Notes under the pieces: model-generated | Told to the model about the DNA's origin: nothing | Seen by the model: the letters and a program-made list of their open reading frames with translations, nothing else | The model's database searches: none | Assembly (NCBI RefSeq): GCF_000012625.1 | Contig: NC_007516.1 | Coordinates: 124,001 to 188,000 of the forward strand | Length of the DNA: 64,000 nucleotides | Direction of reading: 5' to 3' | Source of the DNA: Synechococcus sp. CC9605 | Lineage (GTDB): Bacteria; Cyanobacteriota; Cyanobacteriia; PCC-6307; Cyanobiaceae | Program-made: the position numbers and the translations under genes | In this document: piece after piece, positions 47,147 to 57,388 of the stretch | How the letters are laid out: each line of letters begins with the position of its first letter | Position numbering within the stretch: position 1 is the stretch's first letter

Positions 47147-48985
47147 ATGAGCCGCCAGTTTCCAAGATTTTCGCTGCAGAGTCAGACCTGGAAAGATATC
47201 TCTGCGCTGCTGGGCAAGTTGCCGGCGAGGCGGAAGCGGTTGGTCGGGTTCGTTCTTCTTGCTTCGTTTTTTCAAGGCATTCTTGATCTTCTTCTGATTG
47301 CCTTTTTGGCTCGATTTGTGGGCCTTTTTTCAGGGGCAAAGCTTGCAGACCGTTTGCCTGGGATTTGGGTCTTTGGGGGTGGAATTTTAGATCAAACTGG
47401 ATGGTTATTGGCATTGTTAATTGCCTCTTTTTGGCTCACATCTTTTGTGCGTTTTTCTGTGTCTTTGATGCAAAGTTTGTTGAGTGCGGAGATATGGAAT
47501 GATCTTGTTAATCAAGTTTATAAAAATGTTCTTTGTCAGCGATATGAATTTTTTATTGAAAATCGCACCGCAAATCTTTCTGAAAAATTTAATCGAATTC
47601 TGAATAGTGTTTCAACAAAAGTTGTCATTCCTTTGATTGCGATTGCTGGCAATGCTTTGTCGGTGACGTCGTTGCTGATTGGAGTTGTTTTTGTTCTTGG
47701 CTATCAGGCCTTGGCCATTTTCGCGCTGATGCTTATGGCCTATGCCGTTGCCTCAGTGGTCATTACTCCCTACATGAGGTTGGCGACCAAGCAGCGTGTC
47801 CGTTATGGCCGCCGTATCAACCTTTTGCTGATGGAGTCGTTGCGATCCATTCGTGATGTGCATCTTTACTCCGCCGATAAATATTTTGTAACTCGTTTTT
47901 CTTCCGATGGCGTTATTGCAAAACGGTATGACCGATTAACGCGACTGCTCCCTGATGTGCCGCGCTTTGTGATTGAGCCTGCCGGAATTTCCATTTTATT
48001 TTTAATCGGCTTGGCTCCTGCTGTTTTGAGCGGAGATTCGAGTGATGTGCGTAATGCGATACCTGATTTATTCGCAATCATGTTCACGCTGTTGAAAATT
48101 TCTGGACCGCTTCAGAACACATTTCGCAGTCTGAACCGTTTGCGAGGTGGTCTCCCGGAGATTAAAGATGCACTTGATTTGTTGGATTTAAAGCCCGAAC
48201 GGCTTCTTCTGGCTTCTCCAGGTGTGCCAACCCCGGAAGGGTTGATGCCCCGTCGTCTCATCCAGTTGAAGGATGCCAGTTTTTCCTACCGCCGCAGCGA
48301 CAAATTAATTCTCGATTCAATTAATATTTCCATTCCGATTGGATCGCGCTTTGCTCTTGTGGGGCGCACCGGAAGCGGAAAAACCACAATTGCCCATCTG
48401 CTTTTGGGTTTGCTGCAGCCGTCCTCTGGTGAGCTCATGTTGGACGGTATTCCTGTGAGTCCGCAAGATTTGCCAGCATGGCAAGCCAATTGCGCTTTGG
48501 TCCCTCAAGACATTCGTCTTTTTGATGGAAGTATTCGCGATAACGTTGCTTTTGGATTGGATAACGATTCGATCGATGATGAAGATATTTGGTCGGCGTT
48601 GAAAACGGCTCAGTTTGATGATGTTGTTGCTCAAATGCCTTATGGCCTTTACACCATGATTGGTGAGAATGGCGTGAAATTATCTGGCGGGCAGCGTCAG
48701 CGCCTTGCTCTCGCTCGCGCATTTTATCGTGGCGCCAAAGTTCTTGTTTTGGACGAAGCAACAAGCGCACTCGACAACAGAACTGAGCATGATGTGCTCC
48801 AGGCTTTGGATCTAGTTGGGCGTCGTTGCACAACGATTGTGATTGCCCATCGCTTGTCAACGGTTAAAAAGTGCGATCGGATTATTGAGATTGAAAACGG
48901 CAGGATCCATGCTCAAGGTGATTTTTTCTCTCTTTGCGAGAAGTCAGAGACGTTCAGAGATATGTACCGCATCGAAAACACTTAA
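47147..48985 (+). CDS. ABC exporter (fused membrane and ATPase domains)
   Basis: 612 aa from an ATG at 47147 (MSRQFPRFSLQSQTWKDISA); an in-frame TTG lies 9 bases before. About six membrane helices cover residues 30-330 (LVGFVLLASFFQGILDLLLI, LALLIASFWLTSFVRF, ISILFLIGLAPAVLSG). The ATPase has Walker A GRTGSGKTTIAHLLLG, LSGGQRQRLALARAFYRGA, Walker B VLVLDEATSALD and H-loop IVIAHRLSTVKK. This half-transporter type (MsbA or PglK-like) exports lipid-linked glycans. Its last base overlaps the next start (TAATG). It is less GC-rich than its neighbours. Confidence 0.9.
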   Translation: MSRQFPRFSLQSQTWKDISALLGKLPARRKRLVGFVLLASFFQGILDLLLIAFLARFVGLFSGAKLADRLPGIWVFGGGILDQTGWLLALLIASFWLTSFVRFSVSLMQSLLSAEIWNDLVNQVYKNVLCQRYEFFIENRTANLSEKFNRILNSVSTKVVIPLIAIAGNALSVTSLLIGVVFVLGYQALAIFALMLMAYAVASVVITPYMRLATKQRVRYGRRINLLLMESLRSIRDVHLYSADKYFVTRFSSDGVIAKRYDRLTRLLPDVPRFVIEPAGISILFLIGLAPAVLSGDSSDVRNAIPDLFAIMFTLLKISGPLQNTFRSLNRLRGGLPEIKDALDLLDLKPERLLLASPGVPTPEGLMPRRLIQLKDASFSYRRSDKLILDSINISIPIGSRFALVGRTGSGKTTIAHLLLGLLQPSSGELMLDGIPVSPQDLPAWQANCALVPQDIRLFDGSIRDNVAFGLDNDSIDDEDIWSALKTAQFDDVVAQMPYGLYTMIGENGVKLSGGQRQRLALARAFYRGAKVLVLDEATSALDNRTEHDVLQALDLVGRRCTTIVIAHRLSTVKKCDRIIEIENGRIHAQGDFFSLCEKSETFRDMYRIENT

Positions 48986-51240
48986 TGCCAGATATCGTTC
49001 TGCTTTCCACGGCCGACTGGGACCATCCCTTGTGGACGAACAAGCAGCACACCGCGCTTTCCCTGTATCGGGCTGGCCACCGCGTGCTGTACATCGAGTC
49101 TCTTGGTTTGCGTCCCCCGCGTGCTGATCGTCAGGACAGGCAGCGGATCGTCAAGCGTCTGAGGCGGATGTTCAGCCCTCCGCGCCAGGTTGAGCCCGGC
49201 TTGTGGATCTGGTCGCCGATGGTGATTCCCGGTGGGACACGCGGGGTGTTGATGCGGATCAACCGGATGTTGTTCAGCGGCGCTCTGGCCTGGGTTCTCC
49301 GGAGTCTGCGTTTTCGCTCGCCACTGTTGTGGACGTACAACCCGCTGACCGGTCGTTATCTCAACCTCAGACGACGCGCAACAGCCTCGACGTCGTCGAT
49401 GTTCTCCGCTGCTGTCTACCACTGCGTCGATCGCATTCATGCCCAGCCAGGTATGCCCGCGACCTTGATTGCTGACAGCGAGCGCCAGTTGTGCCGCACG
49501 GTGAATGTGGTGTTCACCACGTCTCCTGACCTTCAGGCGTCGTTGATGCGACTGAATGCCTGCACATTCCACTACGGCAACGTTGCCGATCAGGCCCATT
49601 TCGCTGCCGCCCTGGATGCGCCCTATGCCCCGGAGCCTCTGGCTGGCATCCCGAAGCCTCGCTTGATGTTTGTCGGCGCGATCGATGCCTACAAGCTTGA
49701 TTTACCCATGCTGACGTCCCTCGCTCGTCGACGTTCGGAGTGGTCGTTCGTTCTGCTGGGCCCTGTTGGCGAGGCCGATCCGGACACAAGCATTACGGCC
49801 CTTGAGGCCTTGCCGAATGTGTACGTCATGGGTTTGCAGCCCTATGCCGATTTGCCGGCATGGCTCGCCCACGCCGATGTGGCTCTGCTGCCCCTGCAGG
49901 AGAACACCTACACGCAGCACATGTTCCCGATGAAATTCTTCGAATACCTGGCAGCAGGAACACCCGTTGTGGCCACCCGAATTCCGGCGTTGCGCCCCTA
50001 CGCCGCTGGAGCGTTGCTTTGCCCTCCGGATGCGGAGGCATTCGATGCCGCTATCGCGACGGCATTGGCGGGTGACGGCCCACCTATACGGCAGCGCTTG
50101 GCGCTGGCCGCTGAACACACTTATGAGAGCCGCACCCGCAAGATGCTTGCTGACCTGCAGCGGGAAGGATTGTTGGAAGCGGCCTCAAGTGGTCGCTCGA
50201 TGCTGCGGGCCCAAGCCCGAACCTGGCCGTTGCAGCGGCTGTTGATGCCGGCCTTGTTTCGCTCGGTGCGGTTGCGCAACCGATGTGGACGCAGTGAAGC
50301 CGGACGTCAGCTGTTGGGCTGGATTGACGGGCACCATCCGATTGAGCCGCAGGTGCTTGATGCACAGATTCCCCGGCTAATCCAGAAAGGGCTGTATGCC
50401 GAGGCCTTGGCGCTGATGGAGCGGTCCTGGTTGGAGCTCGGCCGCACCGATCACCTTCACCAGCTGTTGTTCCGCCGTGGCGCCAGGCCCAAGGCGCTGG
50501 AGGCGCAGATCGCCTTATTTGAGACCCTCGGGTCCAGCACTCGCTTGCCCCTCAGCTACCGCACTTACTGCAGGGTCGTCTCTGCTTACCGCGCTGCTGA
50601 AGCCAAGGATCCCCAGCTGATGCGTGCTTCGCTTGCAGCGTTGGACGTTGTGGCAACAGGGCTGGAAAACGATCCCAACACACATTTGTGTCGCCAGGGG
50701 AATCGCTTCAACCGCGCCAAGCTGCTGATTTCCTGTTATGCCACCGCGCTGCGGCTTCAGCTCACCCTGGCGGATCGGCCCGGTGCTGCTCGCCTCGGGC
50801 GGCGCGCGCTGCAGTTCTGTGCACGCCTCGATCTCACCATGATCGAAACCGATACCTCCTTTCGGCTCACGCGGAATCTGATGCGCGTGCTGGCGATCAA
50901 TGCTCTTGAGGCCTGGGCTTCAGCGGATGTCGCGCTCTACTGGCAGGCGAGGCAGGCGTTGCAAGCGGTTCATGACCATGCCCATCGACAGGAGCATGAC
51001 GATCGCGAAGTGCAGGAAGACCATCGTGCCTTCGCCGTCCAGGTGATGGAGCGTGTCGCTTTGATGGACCCCGCCCTTGCTGACGTGGCTGCGAGGCGCC
51101 GGGCCACCGAAGATCTGATGCTGTTGCTGTTCCGCGCCAAGATCGTCAACGAGGCCTGGCGGACCGAGCGGTTGCCGGGAGTTTTGCCTTGCTTCGAGGG
51201 CTTTCTTGAGCCTCACCCTGCAACGTCGAGTACGCCATGA
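48985..51240 (+). CDS. Glycosyltransferase with long helical C-terminal extension
   Basis: 751 aa from an ATG at 48985 (MPDIVLLSTADWDHPLWTNK). Residues 1-400 form a GT4-like module: KQHTALSLYRAGHRVLYIES, LMFVGAIDAYKLDLPMLTSL, VYVMGLQPYADLPAWLAHAD and FPMKFFEYLAAGTPVVATRI. The remaining ~350 residues (LQREGLLEAASSGRSMLRAQ ... VMERVALMDPALADVAARRR) are helical and unrecognised, with TPR-like spacing. Extension of a UDP-glycan transferase by such a domain could serve protein-protein contacts. Overlaps the next gene by 4 bp. Confidence 0.75.
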   Translation: MPDIVLLSTADWDHPLWTNKQHTALSLYRAGHRVLYIESLGLRPPRADRQDRQRIVKRLRRMFSPPRQVEPGLWIWSPMVIPGGTRGVLMRINRMLFSGALAWVLRSLRFRSPLLWTYNPLTGRYLNLRRRATASTSSMFSAAVYHCVDRIHAQPGMPATLIADSERQLCRTVNVVFTTSPDLQASLMRLNACTFHYGNVADQAHFAAALDAPYAPEPLAGIPKPRLMFVGAIDAYKLDLPMLTSLARRRSEWSFVLLGPVGEADPDTSITALEALPNVYVMGLQPYADLPAWLAHADVALLPLQENTYTQHMFPMKFFEYLAAGTPVVATRIPALRPYAAGALLCPPDAEAFDAAIATALAGDGPPIRQRLALAAEHTYESRTRKMLADLQREGLLEAASSGRSMLRAQARTWPLQRLLMPALFRSVRLRNRCGRSEAGRQLLGWIDGHHPIEPQVLDAQIPRLIQKGLYAEALALMERSWLELGRTDHLHQLLFRRGARPKALEAQIALFETLGSSTRLPLSYRTYCRVVSAYRAAEAKDPQLMRASLAALDVVATGLENDPNTHLCRQGNRFNRAKLLISCYATALRLQLTLADRPGAARLGRRALQFCARLDLTMIETDTSFRLTRNLMRVLAINALEAWASADVALYWQARQALQAVHDHAHRQEHDDREVQEDHRAFAVQVMERVALMDPALADVAARRRATEDLMLLLFRAKIVNEAWRTERLPGVLPCFEGFLEPHPATSSTP

Positions 51241-52391
51241 CCCGAAGGGTCGTGCTCTACATCGATTCCCTCAAGACCGGTGGAGCCGAGCGCGTCACTC
51301 TTCTGCTTGCACGCTGGCTTGTGGAAGCGGGCTGGCAGGCAACGGTGCTCACCCGTCATGGTGCGTCCCGCGATTTCTATCCCCTCCCGGCGGGTGTCCA
51401 ACGGTCTGTCGAACCCGGAGATCCGATTTGGTTAAGACGCTTCGGGCCTTTTGGTTTTCCCCTTCGCATGCTGCGGTTGCGCGCATGGTTGCAGCGCCAT
51501 CAACCTGATCTGGTTGTCGGCATGACCACCCTGCCGGCGATCAAACTGCTGCTGGCGGTGCGGGGCATGGCCTGTCCATGCATCGTCTCGGAACGGAACT
51601 TCCCCCCTTTGAAGCGACCGAGTTGGCCCTGGCGGTTGCTGCGGCGGCTCACCTACCCATGGGCCCAGCTGCATCTTGTCCAAACCGAGGCCACGGGGCG
51701 CTGGCTGGCCCAGCATTTGAAGGCGCGTCCCCAACTCTGTCTGCCCAACCCCGTGGCCTGGCCTCTGCCCCGGTTTGCGCCCGATCCCGACCCCATCGCT
51801 TGGCTCGTTCGCCGGAATGTCGGGGCTGACCAGCAAGTGCTCCTGGCTGTGGGAACCAAATCCCATCAAAAGGGCTTTGACCGCCTGGTCGCCATGTTTG
51901 GTCTGTTGGCGCAGCGGCATCCCGCCGCGCATCTGGTGATCCTTGGCCTCGATCAGGGGCCTTATCACGGTGTTGACCAACAGGCCCAGTTGCGCCGATT
52001 GCTGCCGCAGGCATCCCACCGCTTGCACTTCCCGGGGCGGGTGGGCAATGTGCAGGATTGGTACGAGCGGGCCGATATGTTCCTGCTCCCCTCTCGCTAC
52101 GAGGGTTTTCCCAACGTGCTGCTCGAAGCCATGGCCAGCGGCTGTTGTTGCGTCTCGTCCGACTGCCCCCAGGGCCCAGCCGAGTTGATCCGCGATGGCG
52201 TTGACGGTCGTTTGTTGGCGAACGATGCCACCCCGGAGACCTGGGCTGATCTGGTGTCGGAGCTGCTAGAGGACTCAGACCAACGCCTGCGCTTAGGGGA
52301 TGCCGCTTTGGCGGTGAGGCAACGCTTTTCCGAGGAACGCCTGCGCCGGTGTTTCATGCACGGCGTGTTGCAGCTGGTTGGTGATGACTGA
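51237..52391 (+). CDS. Glycosyltransferase, GT4
   Basis: 384 aa beginning MTRRVVLYIDSLKTGGAERV, ATG overlapping the previous stop (ATGA). The classic GT4 pattern is complete: GGAERVTLLLARWLVEAGW, PCIVSERNFPPLKRPSWPW, LLAVGTKSHQKGFDRLVAMF, and the donor-binding PSRYEGFPNVLLEAMASGCC then SDCPQGPAELIRDGVDG with the conserved ExxxE spacing. Likely a retaining hexosyl transferase on a lipid-linked glycan; sugar unknown. Confidence 0.88.
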   Translation: MTRRVVLYIDSLKTGGAERVTLLLARWLVEAGWQATVLTRHGASRDFYPLPAGVQRSVEPGDPIWLRRFGPFGFPLRMLRLRAWLQRHQPDLVVGMTTLPAIKLLLAVRGMACPCIVSERNFPPLKRPSWPWRLLRRLTYPWAQLHLVQTEATGRWLAQHLKARPQLCLPNPVAWPLPRFAPDPDPIAWLVRRNVGADQQVLLAVGTKSHQKGFDRLVAMFGLLAQRHPAAHLVILGLDQGPYHGVDQQAQLRRLLPQASHRLHFPGRVGNVQDWYERADMFLLPSRYEGFPNVLLEAMASGCCCVSSDCPQGPAELIRDGVDGRLLANDATPETWADLVSELLEDSDQRLRLGDAALAVRQRFSEERLRRCFMHGVLQLVGDD

Positions 52392-53643
52392 ATCAGTTTT
52401 GGCTGAAGGCCGTGATGATCTCTGGCTGGTGTTGCCACATCTCGGAGCGGGGGGCGCTCAGAAAGTGGCCTTGATTGCCGCCCGTCATTTTGCGGCGCAG
52501 GGCTTGAAGGTGAAGCTGGTGACGCTGATCCCGGGGCATCCTGTGGCCCATACCCTTCCCGACGGGATTCCTTGGCTCGAACTGGGGGCGCCGACCCATC
52601 GCTCCTGGTGGGCCCGCGCTGGTCGTTTCGCCCTGGCGCAGCTTGACAAGCTCATCCGCCTGTTCTTCCAGCTGCAGTTGCGCTGGTTCGAGGGTTGGTT
52701 CCAAACCTGCATCCATCCCGAGGGGCTGGGGCTCGCTATGAGGCTCTTTCATGTCGGCACCGAGGCGACGGCTGGCTTGCGTTTGCGCCAGTTACGCCGG
52801 GAGTTCCGTCGTCAGCGGCCCCATCGGGTTTTGGCTCTGCTGACCCGCACCAACATCACCTGTTGTTGTGCCGCTTGGGACTTGCCGATTCACCTTGTTG
52901 TGTCGGAGCGCAACGACCCCTCGCTTCAGCTCCTGCCGGAGGTGTGGCAGCGCCTGCGGCCGCTTGCCTATCGCCGGGCCGATGTGGTGACCGCCAACAC
53001 AGCCGGCGTTCTCTCGGCTTTGGACTCCATGGGGGCCTGGGAGCGGTTGGCCCTGCTGCCCAATCCGTTGCCTGGCGCCTCCAAGGCTGCGGCTCGCGTA
53101 GATCAATCGCGGGCCTCTGGCTTCATCAGTGTTGCCAGGTTGGTGCCCCAGAAAGGCCTGGATGTCTTGGTCGCTGCTCTGCCGAAGCTGAGCGGATCCG
53201 CAGCTGCATGGCCCGTCAACCTGGTGGGTGATGGGCCCGAGCGTGAGGCGTTGCAGCAACAGGCCAAGGATCTGGGGGTCTCCAGTCGGCTGCGCTTCCT
53301 GGGCTTTCGCTCAGATCCAGATCAGTTCCTGGCGGAAGCTGCCGTGTTTGTGCTCCCCTCCCGTTTTGAAGGCATGCCCAATGCTCTGCTGGAGGCCATG
53401 GCTGCCGGTCTGGCTGTGATCGTGACGGACGCATCCCCTGGCCCTCTGGAGGTGGTTGAGCCCGGGATCAGTGGATTGGTCGTTCCAAGCGATGATCCTG
53501 CCGCTCTAGCGGAAGCCATGCAGGCGCTGGTTTCGGATCCAGACCGTTGCCGGCGGATGGGGGCAGCGGCCAAGGCACGGATTGTTGCGTTGGATTGGCC
53601 CCAGTTGGAACCGCTCTGGCGGTCGATCCTGGCGTTGTCATGA
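52384..53643 (+). CDS. Glycosyltransferase, GT4
   Basis: 419 aa from an ATG at 52384 that overlaps the previous stop by 8 bp; GTG at 52381 is an alternative. N-terminal LPHLGAGGAQKVALIAARHF, then GFISVARLVPQKGLDVLVAA, NLVGDGPEREALQQQAKDLG, and PSRFEGMPNALLEAMAAGLA followed by DASPGPLEVVEPGISG. These are the standard GT4 acceptor- and donor-side motifs. It resembles the previous transferase, and the two probably arose by duplication. Overlaps the next gene by 4 bp. Confidence 0.88.
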   Translation: MTESVLAEGRDDLWLVLPHLGAGGAQKVALIAARHFAAQGLKVKLVTLIPGHPVAHTLPDGIPWLELGAPTHRSWWARAGRFALAQLDKLIRLFFQLQLRWFEGWFQTCIHPEGLGLAMRLFHVGTEATAGLRLRQLRREFRRQRPHRVLALLTRTNITCCCAAWDLPIHLVVSERNDPSLQLLPEVWQRLRPLAYRRADVVTANTAGVLSALDSMGAWERLALLPNPLPGASKAAARVDQSRASGFISVARLVPQKGLDVLVAALPKLSGSAAAWPVNLVGDGPEREALQQQAKDLGVSSRLRFLGFRSDPDQFLAEAAVFVLPSRFEGMPNALLEAMAAGLAVIVTDASPGPLEVVEPGISGLVVPSDDPAALAEAMQALVSDPDRCRRMGAAAKARIVALDWPQLEPLWRSILALS

Positions 53644-54764
53644 CCGCTCGTGTCCTGGTATTGGCCCCGACCCGGCGGGCGCGGACGGAAACCTTTGTGC
53701 GCGCCAATCTGGCCCGCTTGCCCTTTGCGGTGGAGGCCTGTTTCGGGGATGAGATGCCTTGGCGCGAGCCCCTCAAAGCGCTCTATGGCCTGGCGGTGCT
53801 GACCAGCAAAGTCTGCACCCGCTTGGGCTGGCTTCGGCTGGCCACACTTCCCACTTCAATCGTGGCCATGCTTTTGGTGAAACGCCACCGACCGGATGTG
53901 GTGATGGTGGAGTTCGGTTTCCATGCCGTCAGGGTGATGGAGCTGGCTCGTCTGGGAGTTCCCTTGGCGGTTCACTTTCGCGGCGCTGATGCCTCAGCGG
54001 AGCGCTACTTGAAGCGCCTTGAGCCGCGCTACCGCCGTTTGTTTCAGCTCACCTCGGCTGTGATCGTCAAGAACCAAACGATGCGGAGCCGATTGATCTC
54101 CCTCGGAGCCCAGCCGGCACAGCTCGTGATCAGTCCATCCGGTGCCGATGAGCAGCGGTTTCAGGGAGCCACTCCCGCATCCATGCCTCCGCGGTTTCTG
54201 GCGGTGGGACGCTTTGTGGCCAAAAAAGGCCCGCTGGACACCCTGGAGGCTTTTGCTCTCCTGCAAGGCCTTACGGACCATGCTGATGCCTGCAGCCTGG
54301 TGATGGTGGGTGATGGACCTCTCCTTTCCGTCGTGCAGGACAGGGCTCACCAGCTGGGACTTGAGCATCTTGTTCAGTTCCCAGGCGTGCTTTCGCCGGA
54401 TGCAGTGGTGCAGGAGATGAGGCGTGCACGGGTGTTTGTGCAGCATTCCCGCACAGCGGAAGATGGTGATGAGGAGGGATGCCCTGTCTCCGTGATGGAA
54501 GCCCAGCTTTGTGGTCTGCCCGTTGTGGCGACCCGTCATGGCGGGATTCCAGATGTGGTTGTGGATCAACAGACCGGAAGGCTGGTGGAGGAAGGCGACC
54601 GTTGGGGGATGGCGGAGGCCATGGCCTTGCTGGCTGATCGTCCGGGACTTGCCGCTGCTTGGGGGGCTGCCGGTCAACGTCGGACCCAGGCACGATTCAC
54701 CGTGAAGCACCACGTGGATCAGATCACCATGCTGCTCAACGATCTGGTGGAGCACAGAGCATGA
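53640..54764 (+). CDS. Glycosyltransferase, GT4 (colanic-acid type)
   Basis: 374 aa starting MTARVLVLAPTRRARTETFV at an ATG in an ATGA overlap. The second half has RFLAVGRFVAKKGPLDTLEA, VQFPGVLSPDAVVQEMRRAR, VFVQHSRTAEDGDEEGCPVS and VMEAQLCGLPVVATRHGGIP, typical of GT4 enzymes such as those of colanic acid and amylovoran synthesis. It overlaps the sulfotransferase start by 4 bp, so glycan assembly and sulfation are translationally coupled. Confidence 0.88.
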   Translation: MTARVLVLAPTRRARTETFVRANLARLPFAVEACFGDEMPWREPLKALYGLAVLTSKVCTRLGWLRLATLPTSIVAMLLVKRHRPDVVMVEFGFHAVRVMELARLGVPLAVHFRGADASAERYLKRLEPRYRRLFQLTSAVIVKNQTMRSRLISLGAQPAQLVISPSGADEQRFQGATPASMPPRFLAVGRFVAKKGPLDTLEAFALLQGLTDHADACSLVMVGDGPLLSVVQDRAHQLGLEHLVQFPGVLSPDAVVQEMRRARVFVQHSRTAEDGDEEGCPVSVMEAQLCGLPVVATRHGGIPDVVVDQQTGRLVEEGDRWGMAEAMALLADRPGLAAAWGAAGQRRTQARFTVKHHVDQITMLLNDLVEHRA

Positions 54765-55615
54765 GCAGCAAACGTCTGAAGTTGCTGCTGATCCGGGGGC
54801 TCGGCCACAGCGGTACAACCATGCTGGATCTGGCCCTTGGGGCGCATCCACAGATCATCGGCCTGGGTGAAGCGGCACGAATTCTGGCGACGCCAAAGCC
54901 GGGGGATGAGCATCGCGGGCCCAGCCAACTTCGTGGTGCCCATCGGTTTGAGCGACGTTGCACCTGTGGGGTCGTTGCGGCGGAGTGCCCCATCTGGGGC
55001 CCTCAGCTTGAGTGGCTTCGCCTGCACGACCAAATGCCGATGCAGGAGAAAGTGCTGCGGCTGCTGAAGGGTTCCCCCCACGACGGCGGGGCCGTCTGGC
55101 ATGTGGATTCGTACCAGGACGATCTGGAGTTGACGCGGTTGCCCGAGGCGATGTTTGACATCCGGATCATCCATCTCGTGCGCGATGTGCGTTCCTGGGT
55201 GCATTCCCGCGCCAGGGCCGGCCGCAAGTCCGATCTGCGCTGGCCTGCCATGCGTCAGCTGGCGCGTTGGTGGCGTGTCAACGCCAAGTTCGAACGGTCT
55301 TTCCGGCAGTCTCCTTACCCGGTGTTTCATCTGGGGTATGAGGAATTTGCGCTTCAACCCCAGCGCAGTTTGGAGTTGCTCTCCACCTGGCTGTCCATCG
55401 ATTTTCAGGAGGCGATGCTGGCTCCCGGCCAGAACAGCAGCAGCCACATCCTTGCGGGCAATCGGGTGCGTTTTGATGCGGAGCGCAGTCGAACAATCGC
55501 CTACGACGGCGCTTGGTTAGGAGCGCCGGCACCCACGGCTGCCCATCTCGGCTTGCTTTTGCCCAACGTGGCTCGCATGAACCGCCGCCTTGTGTATTCC
55601 AACGGTTTGCTGTGA
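54761..55615 (+). CDS. Sulfotransferase
   Basis: 284 aa from an ATG at 54761 (MSSKRLKLLLIRGLGHSGTT). The P-loop RGLGHSGTTMLDLALGAH binds the 5'-phosphosulfate of PAPS, and DIRIIHLVRDVRSWVHSRAR the 3'-phosphate. ERRCTCGVVAAECPIW contains a Cys cluster seen in some bacterial sulfotransferases. It closes the plus-strand glycan operon; it presumably sulfates the exported glycan or its precursor. The next gene is convergent, 24 bp away. Confidence 0.85.
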   Translation: MSSKRLKLLLIRGLGHSGTTMLDLALGAHPQIIGLGEAARILATPKPGDEHRGPSQLRGAHRFERRCTCGVVAAECPIWGPQLEWLRLHDQMPMQEKVLRLLKGSPHDGGAVWHVDSYQDDLELTRLPEAMFDIRIIHLVRDVRSWVHSRARAGRKSDLRWPAMRQLARWWRVNAKFERSFRQSPYPVFHLGYEEFALQPQRSLELLSTWLSIDFQEAMLAPGQNSSSHILAGNRVRFDAERSRTIAYDGAWLGAPAPTAAHLGLLLPNVARMNRRLVYSNGLL

Positions 55616-55639
55616 CGGGCTGCTGTGCGGTGGGTCGCC

Positions 55640-56488
55640 TTAGGCGTCTCTCCAGGTCATCGCGGTGGCCCAGTGCTGCTCAACGCCGAGATCCGGACAC
55701 CGTTCCTGGACCGCCGTCACCAACGGGGTGAAGTGCTGGCCAAGACGGCGTAACACCTCCGTTGGAACAGCTGTGGTGGCCTGACTGGCATTCACCCGGT
55801 GGCTCAGTTCAGGGATCTGCTCCGCAATGTTCAGACAGCGGCACAACGCACGGTGGTTGTCTGCGGTGAACAGGGTTTCGTACAAGCCGATGAAGACATG
55901 TGATGCAGCGAACCCGTCCTTCAGGGCATCGAGGGTGGCGGGGTAATCGTTCCGAGGAGAGTCACGCTTGAGCAGTTTGAGGCTGGCCTTGTTCAGGTGC
56001 TCGATTTCATGCTTGGGCGTGAGCAAGCCCCGCTTGCGCAGTTGCATGCGTTGCTGAGACAAGAACCGTTCCACTGGGTCGCGCATGATGAACACCGCCC
56101 GCGTTTGCACGCCCCGTTGCGCGAAGGCCTTCTGGATGCGCTGATAGCTCTCTGCGCTCAACCCGGCGTAAGAGGGAGTGATGTCCCCCGTGAGTCGGAT
56201 CTGAGGTGGCTTGAGCCGTGATGCGAAGTAGTCGAAGTAGCGCTCAGGTTGTTCCATAAACCGTGCCCTCCGCCAGGTGCGCCACTTCAATGGTGTGGGG
56301 TTCTTGGGCCGGAAGGAGGAAAAGTGCTCCAGCTCCAGAGCATCGAAAACGTGGTATTCCTTCAGGAAACCGAAATCAGCATCCTTCCTGCGGTTCAGTT
56401 GATCGTGCAGCCAGGAGGTTCCTGCTTTCTGGGCGCCAACGCCGAGCAGAAAGGTTGCGTCAGAGGCCAAGAGGTTCTCCCGTGCCAA
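55640..56488 (-). CDS. Sulfotransferase
   Basis: 282 aa. No ATG or GTG fits; a TTG at 56488 is used (MARENLLASDATFLLGVGAQ). It lies 6 bp after the kdsA stop, so translation may be coupled. P-loop: LLGVGAQKAGTSWLHDQLNR, followed by FGFLKEYHVFDA. The 3'-phosphate site is RAVFIMRDPVERFLSQQRM. It resembles bacterial heparan-type N-/3-O-sulfotransferase relatives with a K-E-x-H segment after the P-loop. Probable substrate is a surface glycan. Confidence 0.83.
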   Translation of the reverse strand: MARENLLASDATFLLGVGAQKAGTSWLHDQLNRRKDADFGFLKEYHVFDALELEHFSSFRPKNPTPLKWRTWRRARFMEQPERYFDYFASRLKPPQIRLTGDITPSYAGLSAESYQRIQKAFAQRGVQTRAVFIMRDPVERFLSQQRMQLRKRGLLTPKHEIEHLNKASLKLLKRDSPRNDYPATLDALKDGFAASHVFIGLYETLFTADNHRALCRCLNIAEQIPELSHRVNASQATTAVPTEVLRRLGQHFTPLVTAVQERCPDLGVEQHWATAMTWRDA

Positions 56489-56494
56489 CAGGCA

Positions 56495-57388
<894 letters not shown>

